This document shows positions 18,595 to 27,403 of a DNA stretch of 64,000 bases, piece after piece. The notes under the pieces are model-generated. The model made no database searches and was not told the DNA's origin. It worked only from the letters and a program-made list of their open reading frames with translations. Origin of the DNA: 54-19 sp038210655. GTDB taxonomy: Bacteria; Chloroflexota; Chloroflexia; Chloroheliales; Chloroheliaceae. The translations under genes and the position numbers were made by a program. Location: assembly GCA_038210655.1 (NCBI GenBank), contig JBBQWM010000006.1, forward strand, positions 62,001-126,000. The letters run 5' to 3'. Every line of letters starts with the position of its first letter. Positions within the stretch are counted from its first letter, which is position 1.

Positions 18595-19185
18595 TTATTG
18601 GGATTTGAGCAGACGAGCCAAACGAACGACTTCCTGACCCAATTCGACCAATTGAGTAGTCAGTTTTTCGTCAAGCAGGTGGCCTTCGGCATCAAAGACC
18701 CGTTTGGAGGGGGAGACGTGCAGACTGCCGGGGGCGATCAGCAGGCGTAAAGTGCGGGCATTGTAGATCAAGGAGGTCAGGGCGGTCGGCCCACCGTTGA
18801 CCCCACTGGCGACCGCGATCAGGCCGCCGACTTTGCCGCTAAGATAGAGTTTGGGACGGCGGGGCAGGAGTTCCAAGAAATCGAGCGCGTTCTTAAAGGC
18901 AGCGCTAGGCGTGCCGTGATAGGTCGGGGACGACCATAAAAAGCCGTCTGCCGCCCGAAAGCGGTCGAGGAAAGCAGTGATATAGGCCGGGTCGGGATAG
19001 GCTTCGATAGGCTGCTCAGGCCGGAAAAAAGGCAAGTCAAGCTGGTTCAGATCAAGTAGGTCAGGGGTGGCTCCGGCTTGGGCTGCGGCATCCAGCGCAA
19101 TTTTAAGGGCGGTCAGACTGAAAGATGGAACCCGCAGACTGCCGCCCAAACCCAGGATTTTTAGCTCGCCCGATAGCTCGCTCAT
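18595..19185 (-). CDS. NADPH-dependent FMN reductase-like flavoprotein
   Basis: Flavodoxin-fold protein of 196 aa. ILGLGGSLRVPSFSLTALKIAL is the phosphate-binding loop, WSSPTYHGTPSAAFKNALDFLE the flavin-contacting loop, and KVGGLIAVASGVNGG the third strand region, all typical of the FMN_red family (NAD(P)H:flavin or quinone reductases). The ATG overlaps the stop of the upstream [2Fe-2S] gene (ATGA, 19182-19185), so translation is coupled and a functional pairing is likely. Physiological electron acceptor is unknown. Confidence 0.88.
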   Translation of the reverse strand: MSELSGELKILGLGGSLRVPSFSLTALKIALDAAAQAGATPDLLDLNQLDLPFFRPEQPIEAYPDPAYITAFLDRFRAADGFLWSSPTYHGTPSAAFKNALDFLELLPRRPKLYLSGKVGGLIAVASGVNGGPTALTSLIYNARTLRLLIAPGSLHVSPSKRVFDAEGHLLDEKLTTQLVELGQEVVRLARLLKSQ

Positions 19186-19766
19186 ACCGGGGTCGCCGGT
19201 CTAATTTCGTCCGTCGGGCGCTCAGAAGTATCGCTAAAGGCATCGCCGCTCTGTTTGTCGATAACCGCCCCGATGTCGCGGAAATACTGATCGTTATCCT
19301 CGACCGGGATCAACGTCCGAACCAGCCCAAGCCGATTGACCGTGCGGAGCAAATTGAGCGGGAACATACTGATATGGTCAACATTAAGCTGCACCACATA
19401 GCCCAAAAAATCGCTCACATTATCACCATTTCGTTCGCCGGGTAGTGGGTTGTAAACGTTGCGCCACAACCGACGCAGTTCCTCAGCCCGCGTGAGAAGT
19501 CGCACCTCACCTTTACCCAACAAAGTGGTCTGGCAGGCCAAACGATAGCCGCGTTGCAAGCGGCGGTCTGGCAGCCAATTTAGCTCAATCTCGTTTGGGG
19601 CGGACAAGTTAGCCGCACCTTCCAGCACCCGACATTCGCAGGTCGTGCATAGCCCATTACCATCGCAGACAAACCCAATATGCGAACGGTTACGCCGAGC
19701 TACATTCAATAGCCCTTCGCCCAGGTCAGCTTCGACCGGCTCATCGTTTATAATCACATTGGTCAA
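19182..19766 (-). CDS. csmY: Chlorosome-type [2Fe-2S] protein (CsmI/J/X/Y-like)
   Basis: A 194 aa protein. The N-terminal ferredoxin domain (about residues 1-90) has cluster ligands in CDGNGLCTTC (C-x5-C-x2-C) and the fourth cysteine in RLACQTTLL. HIGFVC.GNG.C, VLEGA..LS and the sequence after the cluster (GKGEVRLLTRAEELRRL) resemble chlorosome envelope proteins CsmI/CsmJ of green sulfur bacteria. The C-terminal 100 residues (DFLGYVVQLNVDHISMFPLNLLRTVNRLG) are hydrophobic and chlorosome-protein-like, not ferredoxin. CsmY is the name used for the Chloroflexota form. Those proteins are proposed to control redox quenching of energy transfer. TTG start at 19766 with GAGGAG 7 bases before it. The assignment is from remembered motifs and context (PucC-like and BchF genes upstream). 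Confidence 0.7.
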   Translation of the reverse strand: MTNVIINDEPVEADLGEGLLNVARRNRSHIGFVCDGNGLCTTCECRVLEGAANLSAPNEIELNWLPDRRLQRGYRLACQTTLLGKGEVRLLTRAEELRRLWRNVYNPLPGERNGDNVSDFLGYVVQLNVDHISMFPLNLLRTVNRLGLVRTLIPVEDNDQYFRDIGAVIDKQSGDAFSDTSERPTDEIRPATPV

Positions 19767-19985
19767 AATTAGTCTCCTCAGAATTTAACAAGGATGGACA
19801 GGATTTACGATTTACCCCAGAGGGGGCGAGGCCGCGATTTACGATTACAATGCATGCTTCGCTCTTAATTCTCTTTGGCGTTCCCTATTCTGCATTCTGC
19901 ATTCTGCATTGTTCATCCGTGTTCATCCGTCCTATCTGTGTTCATCTGTGTTATAACTCCCCTTCTTCATCCCTCATCCCTTAGC

Positions 19986-21554
19986 TTAGGCTACTCCGGC
20001 AGCTTGCGGCTGGCCCTGTTCTTCGCGCTGATATTCGGGAGTTTCGTGCAAGCTGTCTTTGAACTCCCTGACATTGATATGGGTAAGCGTCCACATAGCC
20101 AGGGCCATACCACCTGCTTGCATCAAGAAGACCAACCCGTAGCCAAACCCCAGGTTGTCGCTAAAAGTATTATAAGCCACATCCCGCGCCCCACCCGCTA
20201 ACAAACTGGAAAGGTTCTGACCAAGCGCCTGAGCCAGACCCCAGGTTCCCATGTAAAGAGCAGCGTTAGCCGGGTCGGTCAAATCCATCATCATCCCGAT
20301 CAAACCGGGTACGGCAATTCCCAGCCCAACTCCCATTATTACCAGTCCAATAGTAAAGACCCCTTTGTTACTACTAATAGCACTGTTCCAGGTGGCGAGA
20401 GCCACGTTATAAGCCTCTTGCGTGATAAGCTTGTCGGCAAACTGATCGCTGGCGACCTCGTAGGCCCGGATCGCGGCAGCACTGACATTGAAGGTGAAAG
20501 CCGCTAGAGCCTGGATTGCAATCCCCACAATCGCCAGCGCCAGCCCGACATAACAGGCCCATTGCTTGGCAACCCGCAACGTCACCAACCCGGCGACAAT
20601 CATAGCGACCAGCAACGGCCCATTGATAACACTTTGCAGAGCGGTGCGGTCTCTAACCGACATCCGAAAGACGTTGCCCGCAAAGGCCGGAGCTAGAATG
20701 TCACGCATAAACATAAAAGTCATCATCGTAAAGAGGAATAGGAAGAACCAGCGCGTCTGCCGGTTGCGGCTAATAACCCCCAACGCCTTGCGGAAGCTGA
20801 CGTGAGTACGGCCCTGAACCAATGGACCATTAACACGTGGTTCCTTGATTAGCCCACCGATACAGGTCAGGATGATAAGGGTCATCAGAACGCCCGGCAC
20901 GATAAAGAAGAAGATCGGGTAGAGCGAGCTATAGACAAAGGTGCGGCCCTCGGTGTCGGGCAGAAGCCGACTGCTTACGATAGAGCCGATCACGATCCCG
21001 GCAATCAAAAGCGTCCAGCTTAAGGCCGCAACGATCCCGCGCACCTTTTCTTTGGTAATATCGACCAGCAGCGACATAGCGATTGTCCCCATCACCGCCA
21101 TGCCGATGCCGTTGGCGATAAAGATAATAATCGCAAGGGCCAGCCAGAGCGGTTGGATCGGGTAATTGGCAGTAGTATGAACTTCGCCGATGACCTTCTG
21201 GTAGTTCGGGTCGCGCAGTCGTTCGACCACCAAAATCATGGCCGGGTAGGTCAGCGCTAAAATAACCCCACCACCCAAAATAAACGGAACCCGGTGTAGG
21301 CCCTTGAAGGAAAAGCGGTCGGAAAGTGAACCAAAGTAAGTGCGGAGCGGTTGAGCAACGAAATCGACCCCCAGCAGAAAACCGACCAGCAAGGCCGGTA
21401 CGCCCAACTCATTTATCATCACAACGTCCAGCACGCCAGTTACAAGCACCACCCCAAAGCCGGTCGCAACCTGGAACATAAAGATCAGGAAAAATACAAA
21501 GCCAGTGCCTGCCCCTCGGATTACTTTACTCATATTATCCACCAATCCGTTCAT
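19986..21554 (-). CDS. PucC/BCD-family MFS protein (light-harvesting assembly)
   Basis: A membrane protein of about 522 aa with roughly 12 hydrophobic segments. It reads GTGFVFFLIFMFQVATGFGVVLVTGVLDVVMINELG at the start and then LVGFLLGVDFVAQPLRTYFGSLSDRF, resembling the PucC/LhaA/BCD family of (bacterio)chlorophyll-associated MFS proteins. Members assist pigment delivery and assembly of antenna complexes. It sits between the chlorosome-like [2Fe-2S] gene and bchF on one strand. ATG at 21554 is chosen; a TTG at 21590 is possible but lacks a ribosome site, and ATG at 21533 (GGTGG upstream) is an alternative. Cargo is inferred to be bacteriochlorophyll. Confidence 0.8.
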   Translation of the reverse strand: MNGLVDNMSKVIRGAGTGFVFFLIFMFQVATGFGVVLVTGVLDVVMINELGVPALLVGFLLGVDFVAQPLRTYFGSLSDRFSFKGLHRVPFILGGGVILALTYPAMILVVERLRDPNYQKVIGEVHTTANYPIQPLWLALAIIIFIANGIGMAVMGTIAMSLLVDITKEKVRGIVAALSWTLLIAGIVIGSIVSSRLLPDTEGRTFVYSSLYPIFFFIVPGVLMTLIILTCIGGLIKEPRVNGPLVQGRTHVSFRKALGVISRNRQTRWFFLFLFTMMTFMFMRDILAPAFAGNVFRMSVRDRTALQSVINGPLLVAMIVAGLVTLRVAKQWACYVGLALAIVGIAIQALAAFTFNVSAAAIRAYEVASDQFADKLITQEAYNVALATWNSAISSNKGVFTIGLVIMGVGLGIAVPGLIGMMMDLTDPANAALYMGTWGLAQALGQNLSSLLAGGARDVAYNTFSDNLGFGYGLVFLMQAGGMALAMWTLTHINVREFKDSLHETPEYQREEQGQPQAAGVA

Positions 21555-21705
21555 GCCACTAAATTTTTGAGCTTTGGTAACTATCGCCAAAAGGATGCGG
21601 GCCTGGCTGGATAGTTACGAGCTTTGTAAATACCTTGAGTGAGTTCGACCCTGGCGAATTAAAATGCCGGGTCAAAAGAAAGGGCGAAAGCCGGTCGCAA
21701 CCCGG

Positions 21706-22188
21706 CTAAAACTCGCTTGCCACTGCTTCGGGTTCCCGAACGAGGGCTTTTTTCTGCCGGTTCTTCAAAAACTTGACGAAGTATTGCAAAGCATTAACCA
21801 GATAGTTAAAGTAAGCCACGATAATTACGACCAGCAGGACGTTTTTGGGTGCGCCCGCCAATAACGCAACCAGATAGGCGGTATGGGTCGTAAGCAAAAT
21901 CGTGCTGACTAAATCTTCCCAGAAAAATTCCGGGGCCATATAATAATGACCAAAGACATCTTTCTCCCATAGCATGCCAGTAATAAACATAAAGTAGAGC
22001 GTAGCTATTTTCACTAGAATAGTGATATTAGTAAGCTCGAAAGCATGCCCGTCCGTAACCAGACTATAGATAACGAAACACAGGCTAATCAAGAAAATGA
22101 GCAATTGAATTGGCGCACCGATAATTTGAACCATTGTCCAACGGCTCTGGCGGCGGCGCTCAATTTGCTCAACAGTGTATCTACTCAT
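21706..22188 (-). CDS. bchF: 3-vinyl bacteriochlorophyllide hydratase (BchF/BchV type)
   Basis: A 160 aa membrane protein with four hydrophobic segments. YTVEQIERRRQSRWTMVQIIGAPIQLLIFLISL, TLYFMFITGMLWEKDVFGHYYMAPEFFWEDLVS and LTTHTAYLVALLAG match the BchF family in order and length. BchF hydrates the C-3 vinyl group of chlorophyllide a to 3-(1-hydroxyethyl). Green bacteria carry BchF and/or the paralogue BchV for bacteriochlorophyll c/d/e, and these cannot be separated here. This is the firmest sign that the organism makes bacteriochlorophyll. It is the first gene of the minus-strand block, with weak ribosome sequence before the ATG. Confidence 0.88.
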   Translation of the reverse strand: MSRYTVEQIERRRQSRWTMVQIIGAPIQLLIFLISLCFVIYSLVTDGHAFELTNITILVKIATLYFMFITGMLWEKDVFGHYYMAPEFFWEDLVSTILLTTHTAYLVALLAGAPKNVLLVVIIVAYFNYLVNALQYFVKFLKNRQKKALVREPEAVASEF

Positions 22189-22389
22189 CTAAAAGGGCCT
22201 CATAGCAGTAGGAGGTCAATCGGCGGGCGACGCACTTTTGCAAAAAGGGTAATTAACCGACAGGCGCGGTTGCCCGGTGGCGATTGCCATAATTTTTAGC
22301 GCAAAATCGCTGGGAACAACAAAAAAAGGCTACGGGTTAAATTTAACACCGCGCCTCTATAGTAGTATGTAGTTCTAACTACAATCGAT

Positions 22390-22920
22390 TTAGGAGCTTT
22401 TGCGCTCAGTCTGGCTAAGCCGCCCGATGACCGTAATCTTCTCGAAAGCCTCCGATTGGGGCGGTGAGATCAAATCGAGTTCAGCCGGCAACAAGGCCGC
22501 CCCATTCTCATCGACAATCTGAGCGAAGCCCGAAGAAAGGTCGGTCGGCTTTTGGGCGCGGGCTCTCCAGTAGCCGTTATGCCAGCGCTGATTTAGCAAC
22601 TCGCTATGCCGGATTTCATCTTCAATAGGGGCCGGAGCGACGGTTGCTAATCCGGCATAGAGCTTCTGGCGCTCCTCCTCGGTCAACATTTCGGCGGGCA
22701 AATTACGGGCCATTGTATCTTCCATTCGGATATAAAACAAAGCGCGTTCGATGACCGGGAATTGCCCATCGATCTGACGCAAATTGCCCAGATAGGCCAT
22801 CGTGCGCTGGCGAGGCTCACCGACTTCATTCTTATAGCTTTGCACCAGATAAGCATCGTAAAAAACGATATTTGCCAATTCTTCGTTTTTGTGCCGTCGC
22901 ACAACCCACTTGACGTACAT
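22390..22920 (-). CDS. Hypothetical protein, N-terminus like IS1634 transposases
   Basis: A 176 aa protein. FYDAYLVQSYKNEVGEPRQRTMAYLGNLRQIDGQ resembles the N-terminal beta region of IS1634/IS4-type transposases (yaqLVESyR-gk-RqR-yLGn), but no DDE catalytic domain follows. The rest has charged helices (ALFYIRMEDTMARNLPAEMLTEEERQKLY). It might be a domesticated or truncated transposase, or simply an unrelated protein with this fold. Start ATG with AGAAAGG upstream. It is about 200 bases before bchF on the same strand but separate in type. Function unknown. Confidence 0.55.
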   Translation of the reverse strand: MYVKWVVRRHKNEELANIVFYDAYLVQSYKNEVGEPRQRTMAYLGNLRQIDGQFPVIERALFYIRMEDTMARNLPAEMLTEEERQKLYAGLATVAPAPIEDEIRHSELLNQRWHNGYWRARAQKPTDLSSGFAQIVDENGAALLPAELDLISPPQSEAFEKITVIGRLSQTERKSS

Positions 22921-22970
22921 ATGGGCTTGCCTTTCTAGTTAACTCAGGGCTAACTTTTATATAAATACAT

Positions 22971-23046
22971 GACTTTCGCTTTGAACCCATAAAGTTAGCT
23001 TTAAGAGTAACAAATAAACTCAAAGCAACTGTGCGAGGCGAAAGTC
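22971..23046. repeat. 76 bp palindromic GACTTTCGC element, copy 1
   Basis: It begins GACTTTCGCTTTGA and ends AGGCGAAAGTC, with TCAAAGC inside the right arm. The copy at 57416-57491 has the same length and ends. It lies upstream of the 176 aa gene. Confidence 0.75.
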
Positions 23047-23186
23047 CTAAAATAGTAATGATAAGTCAAACCTATAGGAATTAACCAGCCGGTAAAGCAT
23101 GTCAGGAAGCATACGAACGAGCTTAATTACTTATGGCTGATTGTAGCAGGAACAAAGCAACTAAAGTGTATTTTTCACTACACCAG

Positions 23187-23438
23187 TTACTTTTTTTTGT
23201 GCTTACGCTGGCGGCGCTTGACCCGGCGGGTCTCACCTTCCAGCTTTACACTTTGCTCGGCAACCTTTTTTTCGAGACTTTCGCCTTCACGCAAAAAGCC
23301 TTCGCCTGTCCAGATGCCATAGCGGGCAGTTACCGGGCCTCCTCGCTCACGCTGGCGCTTTTGTTCGCGTCGTTCGGCTTTGCGGGCCGCTCGTAGCGAG
23401 TCAGATCGATCCCCGGTTTCGTCGTAACTGTTGCTCAT
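23187..23438 (-). CDS. Hypothetical basic protein, 83 aa
   Basis: A very charged short protein. It has an N-terminal acidic stretch, then RAARKAERREQKRQRERG, then an acidic loop (TGEGFLREGESLEKKVAEQ) and a lysine/arginine tail. No membrane segment or recognised domain. The composition suggests a nucleic-acid or ribosome-binding small protein, but this is inference only. ATG start with a weak ribosome site. Confidence 0.5.
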   Translation of the reverse strand: MSNSYDETGDRSDSLRAARKAERREQKRQRERGGPVTARYGIWTGEGFLREGESLEKKVAEQSVKLEGETRRVKRRQRKHKKK

Positions 23439-23627
23439 TTCAAACCCACAATCAGTAATTGAATTTCTTGGGTAGTATCATAGCATATTTTAGCCTCAAC
23501 TGCATTATCTTTTTGTTATATTAGATTGGCTATTTTTTGCCAGGCCAGAGATAATGTAAGGTAATAAAGGAAAAGATAGGCTATACTTAGAACCCTAAAA
23601 CCAAAGGCTGAAGGCTGACCGCTAATT

Positions 23628-24398
23628 ATGAGTGAGAAAACCGAGATTAAAGCAAAAACTAAAAAAGAACGTCCCAGCAGCACCTGGTGCGTGATGCTGG
23701 CCCACGACAATTTATACATTATTGGTGGCTATCGACCTCTGGCGGTCGAGCTTCTAAAGGTCATCGTACCGGGTGGAGCGCGACGGTTTTATCGCACGGT
23801 CGGGCCAGAATTTTTTGCTCAGTTCGGCCTGAGCGAGACGCAAATTGAGTGGCTGTGCGAAGCCCGTTTCTTTAGTGGAGTCTGGGAAGTACTGCACGAA
23901 TATCGTCGCGCTCTGCTGGACGCGCTTTCTTTAGAATACCCCGAAGTCTGGGTGGTCGAGGAAGGCGAAAGCCAGCCCTATCAACTTCCGGCAGGGGCGG
24001 CCCACTCGGAGGCCGAACAATACGCGCTTGGCCCGGCCCTGGTAATGCCCCTGACCTGGGCGCGGTCGTACACCCTCTATTGCCATCGCCACCGTACCTG
24101 GGAAGTACAGCCTTGTAAAGAAGCCGGAGTGATTGCCGAAATACAGCCGCCTGCCATAGACGGTCAGCCCCCCAAAAAGAAAAAATGGCCCGACTTAGAA
24201 CTGCACGCCCCTAAAAATACCCTGGTGCGGGCCACCCGCCAGCAGGTCAGTTATTATCTAGCCGCCGAAAAAGAGCCAGTGCGCCTGGGCCGCGACGAGG
24301 CCGGTGAAACCGTCGCCCGCCGGGTGATCCAGGCCCAGCATCTCGCCCTCCTCTTGCGCGTCGCGCGTACTATGACGGTCGGAACTTCTGATGAATAG
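23628..24398 (+). CDS. Hypothetical protein, 256 aa
   Basis: Soluble protein of unrecognised family. It has a lysine-rich N-terminus (KTKKERPSS), then a globular part with WCVMLAHDNLYIIGGYRPLAVELLKVIV, FYRTVGPEFFAQFGLSETQIEWL and YTLYCHRHRTWEV. A Pro/Lys linker (PPAIDGQPPKKKKWPDLE) precedes a helical C-terminus (ARRVIQAQHLALLLRVARTM). It could be a structural or binding protein. It is followed by a repeat-rich intergenic stretch. ATG start with no strong ribosome site. Confidence 0.5.
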   Translation: MSEKTEIKAKTKKERPSSTWCVMLAHDNLYIIGGYRPLAVELLKVIVPGGARRFYRTVGPEFFAQFGLSETQIEWLCEARFFSGVWEVLHEYRRALLDALSLEYPEVWVVEEGESQPYQLPAGAAHSEAEQYALGPALVMPLTWARSYTLYCHRHRTWEVQPCKEAGVIAEIQPPAIDGQPPKKKKWPDLELHAPKNTLVRATRQQVSYYLAAEKEPVRLGRDEAGETVARRVIQAQHLALLLRVARTMTVGTSDE

Positions 24399-24916
24399 GT
24401 ATCAGGTGTCAGGTGTCAGGTGTTGTAGGGACAATCCTTTAGGCTACAATTAGGCTTTAGCCTCATCTTGAGATAAGGATTACCTCATTCGCCTAGCGCA
24501 CATGCCAAAACAATGGAGCGATAGAATAATCTGTAAGAGCGAGCTTCTGCCCGCGAGTGGAAGATACGGCTGAGTGTTCAATCGCGGGCAGAAGCCCGCT
24601 CCTACAGGGGTCACTTTCTCGGCATTTTGCTATAATACCCCAATTGTATTTGTTGAAAACCTGCCACAAAGTCGCCTCTACCAAAAAATGGTTCAATACT
24701 TCTGCAATTTACTATATACCTGATACCTCTTATCTAATACCTGACACCTGATACCTGATACCTGATACCTCACACCTCTTTACAAAATACCCCTCTAAAT
24801 AAGTTGCCAAAACCGAGCGGACGGTTTAGGATAGTAATGCGGTAGAGTGAATATAGCAACCTGTGATTAGACCTAGCTCGATAAGTTAAACTGCAAGAAA
24901 ATTCAGGGACGGGACA
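24399..24916. repeat. Repeat-rich intergenic region
   Basis: About 520 bases without a gene. It holds tandem 7-8 bp CAGGTGT/CAGGTATC units at 24403-24422 and 24716-24778, and a palindrome of the GAGCGAGCTTCTGC family at 24533-24605 (see separate entry) ending in a TATAAT-like flank. No gene was found. The promoter of the following kinase gene should lie near 24800-24900. Confidence 0.7.
24533..24605. repeat. GAGCGAGCTTCTGC palindrome, copy 1
   Basis: Left arm GTAAGAGCGAGCTTCTGCCC, right arm GGGCAGAAGCCCGCTCCTAC, with an internal GTTCAATCGCG. A nearly identical element occurs at 31288-31358, and both are followed by ATTTTGCTATAATA. Confidence 0.75.
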
Positions 24917-25837
24917 ATGCCAAAACTATTTGCGGGGGTGGATGGCGGCGGTAGTAAAACGGCTGCCGTAGTAGTCGATGAAGAGGGGCGTGAATTGGGC
25001 CGGGGCCTGGCGGGGGCCTCCAATTACCAGGCGGTCGGGTTGGAAACAGCCCTGACGCGGGTGCGTGAAGCGTTGGCGGGCGCACTGACCCAGGCGGGGG
25101 TCGCCTCGGAGCAACGGCCCGTCGCCCTGGTGCTGGGGTTAGCCGGGATCGACCGCCCGGACGATCAGACCAACTGGCAAGCCAAACTGGATAATGCGCC
25201 GACCCTGGCCGACCGGGTAGAACTGTGTGGCGACCACGACTTGATCCTGTACGCTTTAGCCGAACGACGTGGGCTGGGCATTATTGCCGGAACTGGCTCG
25301 ATTGCGGTAGGCCGAGACGGCCGCAAACAGGGCCAGCGCGTGCGGGCCGGAGGTTGGGGCCATTTCATTGGGGACGAAGGGAGCGGATTGTGGTTGGGCC
25401 GGGCGGCGCTAAATGCGGCTTCGCGGTCGGCAGACGGACGCGGCCCTCAAACCGCCCTTTTGCCGATGATCCTCCAGGAATGGGGGTTGAAGGAAGCGTC
25501 CGACCTGATCGGGGGGGTTTATGGCGGCGGCGGAGTGGATAACGCCAAAATCGCCCGACTGTCCGAACTGGTTTTCAGGGCGGCGGACGACGGGGACGAT
25601 TTCGCCAAAATCCTGCTCCAGGATGCGGTCAACGAACTGGCCCTGGCAATCAAAGCTTGTGATATGAAGCTGTTCTTTGAAACGCCGCCCGGACTGGCGG
25701 TGGCAGGCGGTCTTTTGCTCAACCATCCTCATTTCCTGGAAGCCCTGACCCATCGCCTTGAAGCGATGATGACGGTTGGCCCGGTCGTAAGGGTAGACGA
25801 CCCGGCTTTGGTAACGGCCCGCGCCGCGATTATTTAA
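24917..25837 (+). CDS. N-acetylglucosamine kinase (BadF/BadG-type ATPase)
   Basis: Sugar kinase of 306 aa of the ASKHA superfamily. Phosphate-1 motif is GVDGGGSKTAAVVVDEEG (residues 6-23), then VLGLAGIDRPDD, phosphate-2 IIAGTGSIAVGRDG and HFIGDEGSGLWLGR (family signature), and the C-terminal adenosine motif AVAGGLLL. The BadF_BadG family includes bacterial and mammalian GlcNAc kinases. The next genes (GH3 hexosaminidase, NagA) support GlcNAc phosphorylation as its job. First gene of a plus-strand unit with short spacings to the GH3 gene. Confidence 0.88.
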   Translation: MPKLFAGVDGGGSKTAAVVVDEEGRELGRGLAGASNYQAVGLETALTRVREALAGALTQAGVASEQRPVALVLGLAGIDRPDDQTNWQAKLDNAPTLADRVELCGDHDLILYALAERRGLGIIAGTGSIAVGRDGRKQGQRVRAGGWGHFIGDEGSGLWLGRAALNAASRSADGRGPQTALLPMILQEWGLKEASDLIGGVYGGGGVDNAKIARLSELVFRAADDGDDFAKILLQDAVNELALAIKACDMKLFFETPPGLAVAGGLLLNHPHFLEALTHRLEAMMTVGPVVRVDDPALVTARAAII

Positions 25838-25859
25838 GAGGGATGCACAGGACAAGCTT

Positions 25860-27398
25860 ATGAACAGACGGGACAAAATTGGGCAACGGTTGATGGTGAC
25901 ATTTAACGGGCCAGAATTAACCCCAGCAGTGGCTCGTTTTATCGTCGAAAGTCGGGCCGGTGGGGTCATTCATTTTGGGTTTAATATCAAAAGCCTCGCA
26001 CAAATCGCCGCTCTTAACCGGGATTTGCAAGACCTTGCCACCCGCAATGGCTTGCCGCCTTTGCTGATCGCTATCGACGAAGAAGGCGGACGGGTCAGCC
26101 GAATGCCCGCCGATGGGCAAGACCTGATTGCACCCAGCCAAATGGCCCAGAGTGCTGCCGGGCCGGACGCGCCCGCTACTTGCGCGGGGGTAGTCGCCCG
26201 TCAGTTGCGCCGACTTGGTTTTAATCTCGATTTTGCGCCGGTCGCCGACATAAACAACAACCCGGCTAACCCGGTTATCGCTACCCGCTCCTACGGTAGC
26301 CAACCCGCCAGAGTCGCCGAGGCGGTGGCAGCAGCGATCAAAGCTTATCTTGCCGAAGGTCTCGCACCCTGCGTCAAGCACTTCCCCGGTCATGGCGATA
26401 CCAAAGTGGATAGCCACCTGGGACTGCCGGTCGTCCATCATTCGCGGGAACGACTGGACGCGGTGGAGTTAGAGCCTTTTGTAGCGGCGTTCGCGGCAGG
26501 CGCTCCGGCCCTGATGACCGCCCACATTCTTTACCCCGAAATCGAACCGACCAGTTACCCGGCTACCCTTAGCCACTTCTTTCTGACCAAGCTTTTGCGT
26601 CACGAAATGGGTTTTAAAGGGCTGATCTTTAGCGACGCGCTGGTAATGGAAGCGATTGCCAGCCGATATAGTGTGCCGGAAGCCTGCTATTTGACCCTCA
26701 AAGCCGGGGCCGACATCGCCTTACCGCTTGGCTCTTTCAAGCTGCAACGGGCTTGCATCGAAAGGCTGGTCGAACAGGCCGAGAGTCTGGATTGGGATGA
26801 GCCGTTGGCCCGTATTTTAGCTTTCAAAGAACGGTTTTGTCTGGCTCCTGTTCCGACCGACCCGGCAGCCATCGCCACTGATACCGGATTAATTGCCGAG
26901 GTTGCCCGCCAAAGTATCACCTTGCTAGGGGCAGGTTCGGTAAGACCGCAAGACTCTGATTTGGCAGCGCCGGTCGTGATCGACTTCGAGTTGCCGGTCG
27001 CCTCGCCGGTCGAGGAAGGCCGCCGACCGGGGCCACTGCTCGAAAACTTGTTGAGCAAAGGCTGGCCCAATGCCCAGTACTCTGCCCTGCCAACCGACTT
27101 CTCCGACGAACAAGCCAGCGTTGTCATCGAAGCGGCCCACAAAGCCAGTTTGCTTTTAATAATCACACGCAACGCGACTCGCTTGCCTTCCCAGGCTGGT
27201 TTGTTACAGACTTTACTAGCGGCTCAACCGAACGCAATCGTCGTCGCCGCCCGCGACCCTTATGATCTTTCGCTGGCGGAAGGAGCCGTCGCTCGGCTGG
27301 CAACTTACGGCGATCCACCTGCCAGTATCCGGGCGCTGGTCGAAGCCTTAAATGGAGTTTTCAAACCACAAGGGCAACTGCCTGTAACATTGGATTGA
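25860..27398 (+). CDS. nagZ: Glycoside hydrolase family 3 beta-N-acetylhexosaminidase
   Basis: A 512 aa two-domain GH3 enzyme. It begins IGQRLMVTFNGPELTPAVARFIVE, then LLIAIDEEGGRVSRM, LGFNLDFAPVADINNNPANPVI and the signature KHFPGHGDTKVDSHLGLPVV containing the His that helps catalysis. The nucleophile Asp is expected in GLIFSDALVMEAI. The signature separates NagZ-type N-acetylglucosaminidases from beta-glucosidases. The extra 170 C-terminal residues are a GH3_C-like domain, as in larger NagZ proteins. It probably releases GlcNAc from chitin or cell-wall fragments. 22 bases after the kinase gene, so co-transcribed. Confidence 0.92.
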   Translation: MNRRDKIGQRLMVTFNGPELTPAVARFIVESRAGGVIHFGFNIKSLAQIAALNRDLQDLATRNGLPPLLIAIDEEGGRVSRMPADGQDLIAPSQMAQSAAGPDAPATCAGVVARQLRRLGFNLDFAPVADINNNPANPVIATRSYGSQPARVAEAVAAAIKAYLAEGLAPCVKHFPGHGDTKVDSHLGLPVVHHSRERLDAVELEPFVAAFAAGAPALMTAHILYPEIEPTSYPATLSHFFLTKLLRHEMGFKGLIFSDALVMEAIASRYSVPEACYLTLKAGADIALPLGSFKLQRACIERLVEQAESLDWDEPLARILAFKERFCLAPVPTDPAAIATDTGLIAEVARQSITLLGAGSVRPQDSDLAAPVVIDFELPVASPVEEGRRPGPLLENLLSKGWPNAQYSALPTDFSDEQASVVIEAAHKASLLLIITRNATRLPSQAGLLQTLLAAQPNAIVVAARDPYDLSLAEGAVARLATYGDPPASIRALVEALNGVFKPQGQLPVTLD

Positions 27399-27403
27399 AA
27401 AAT

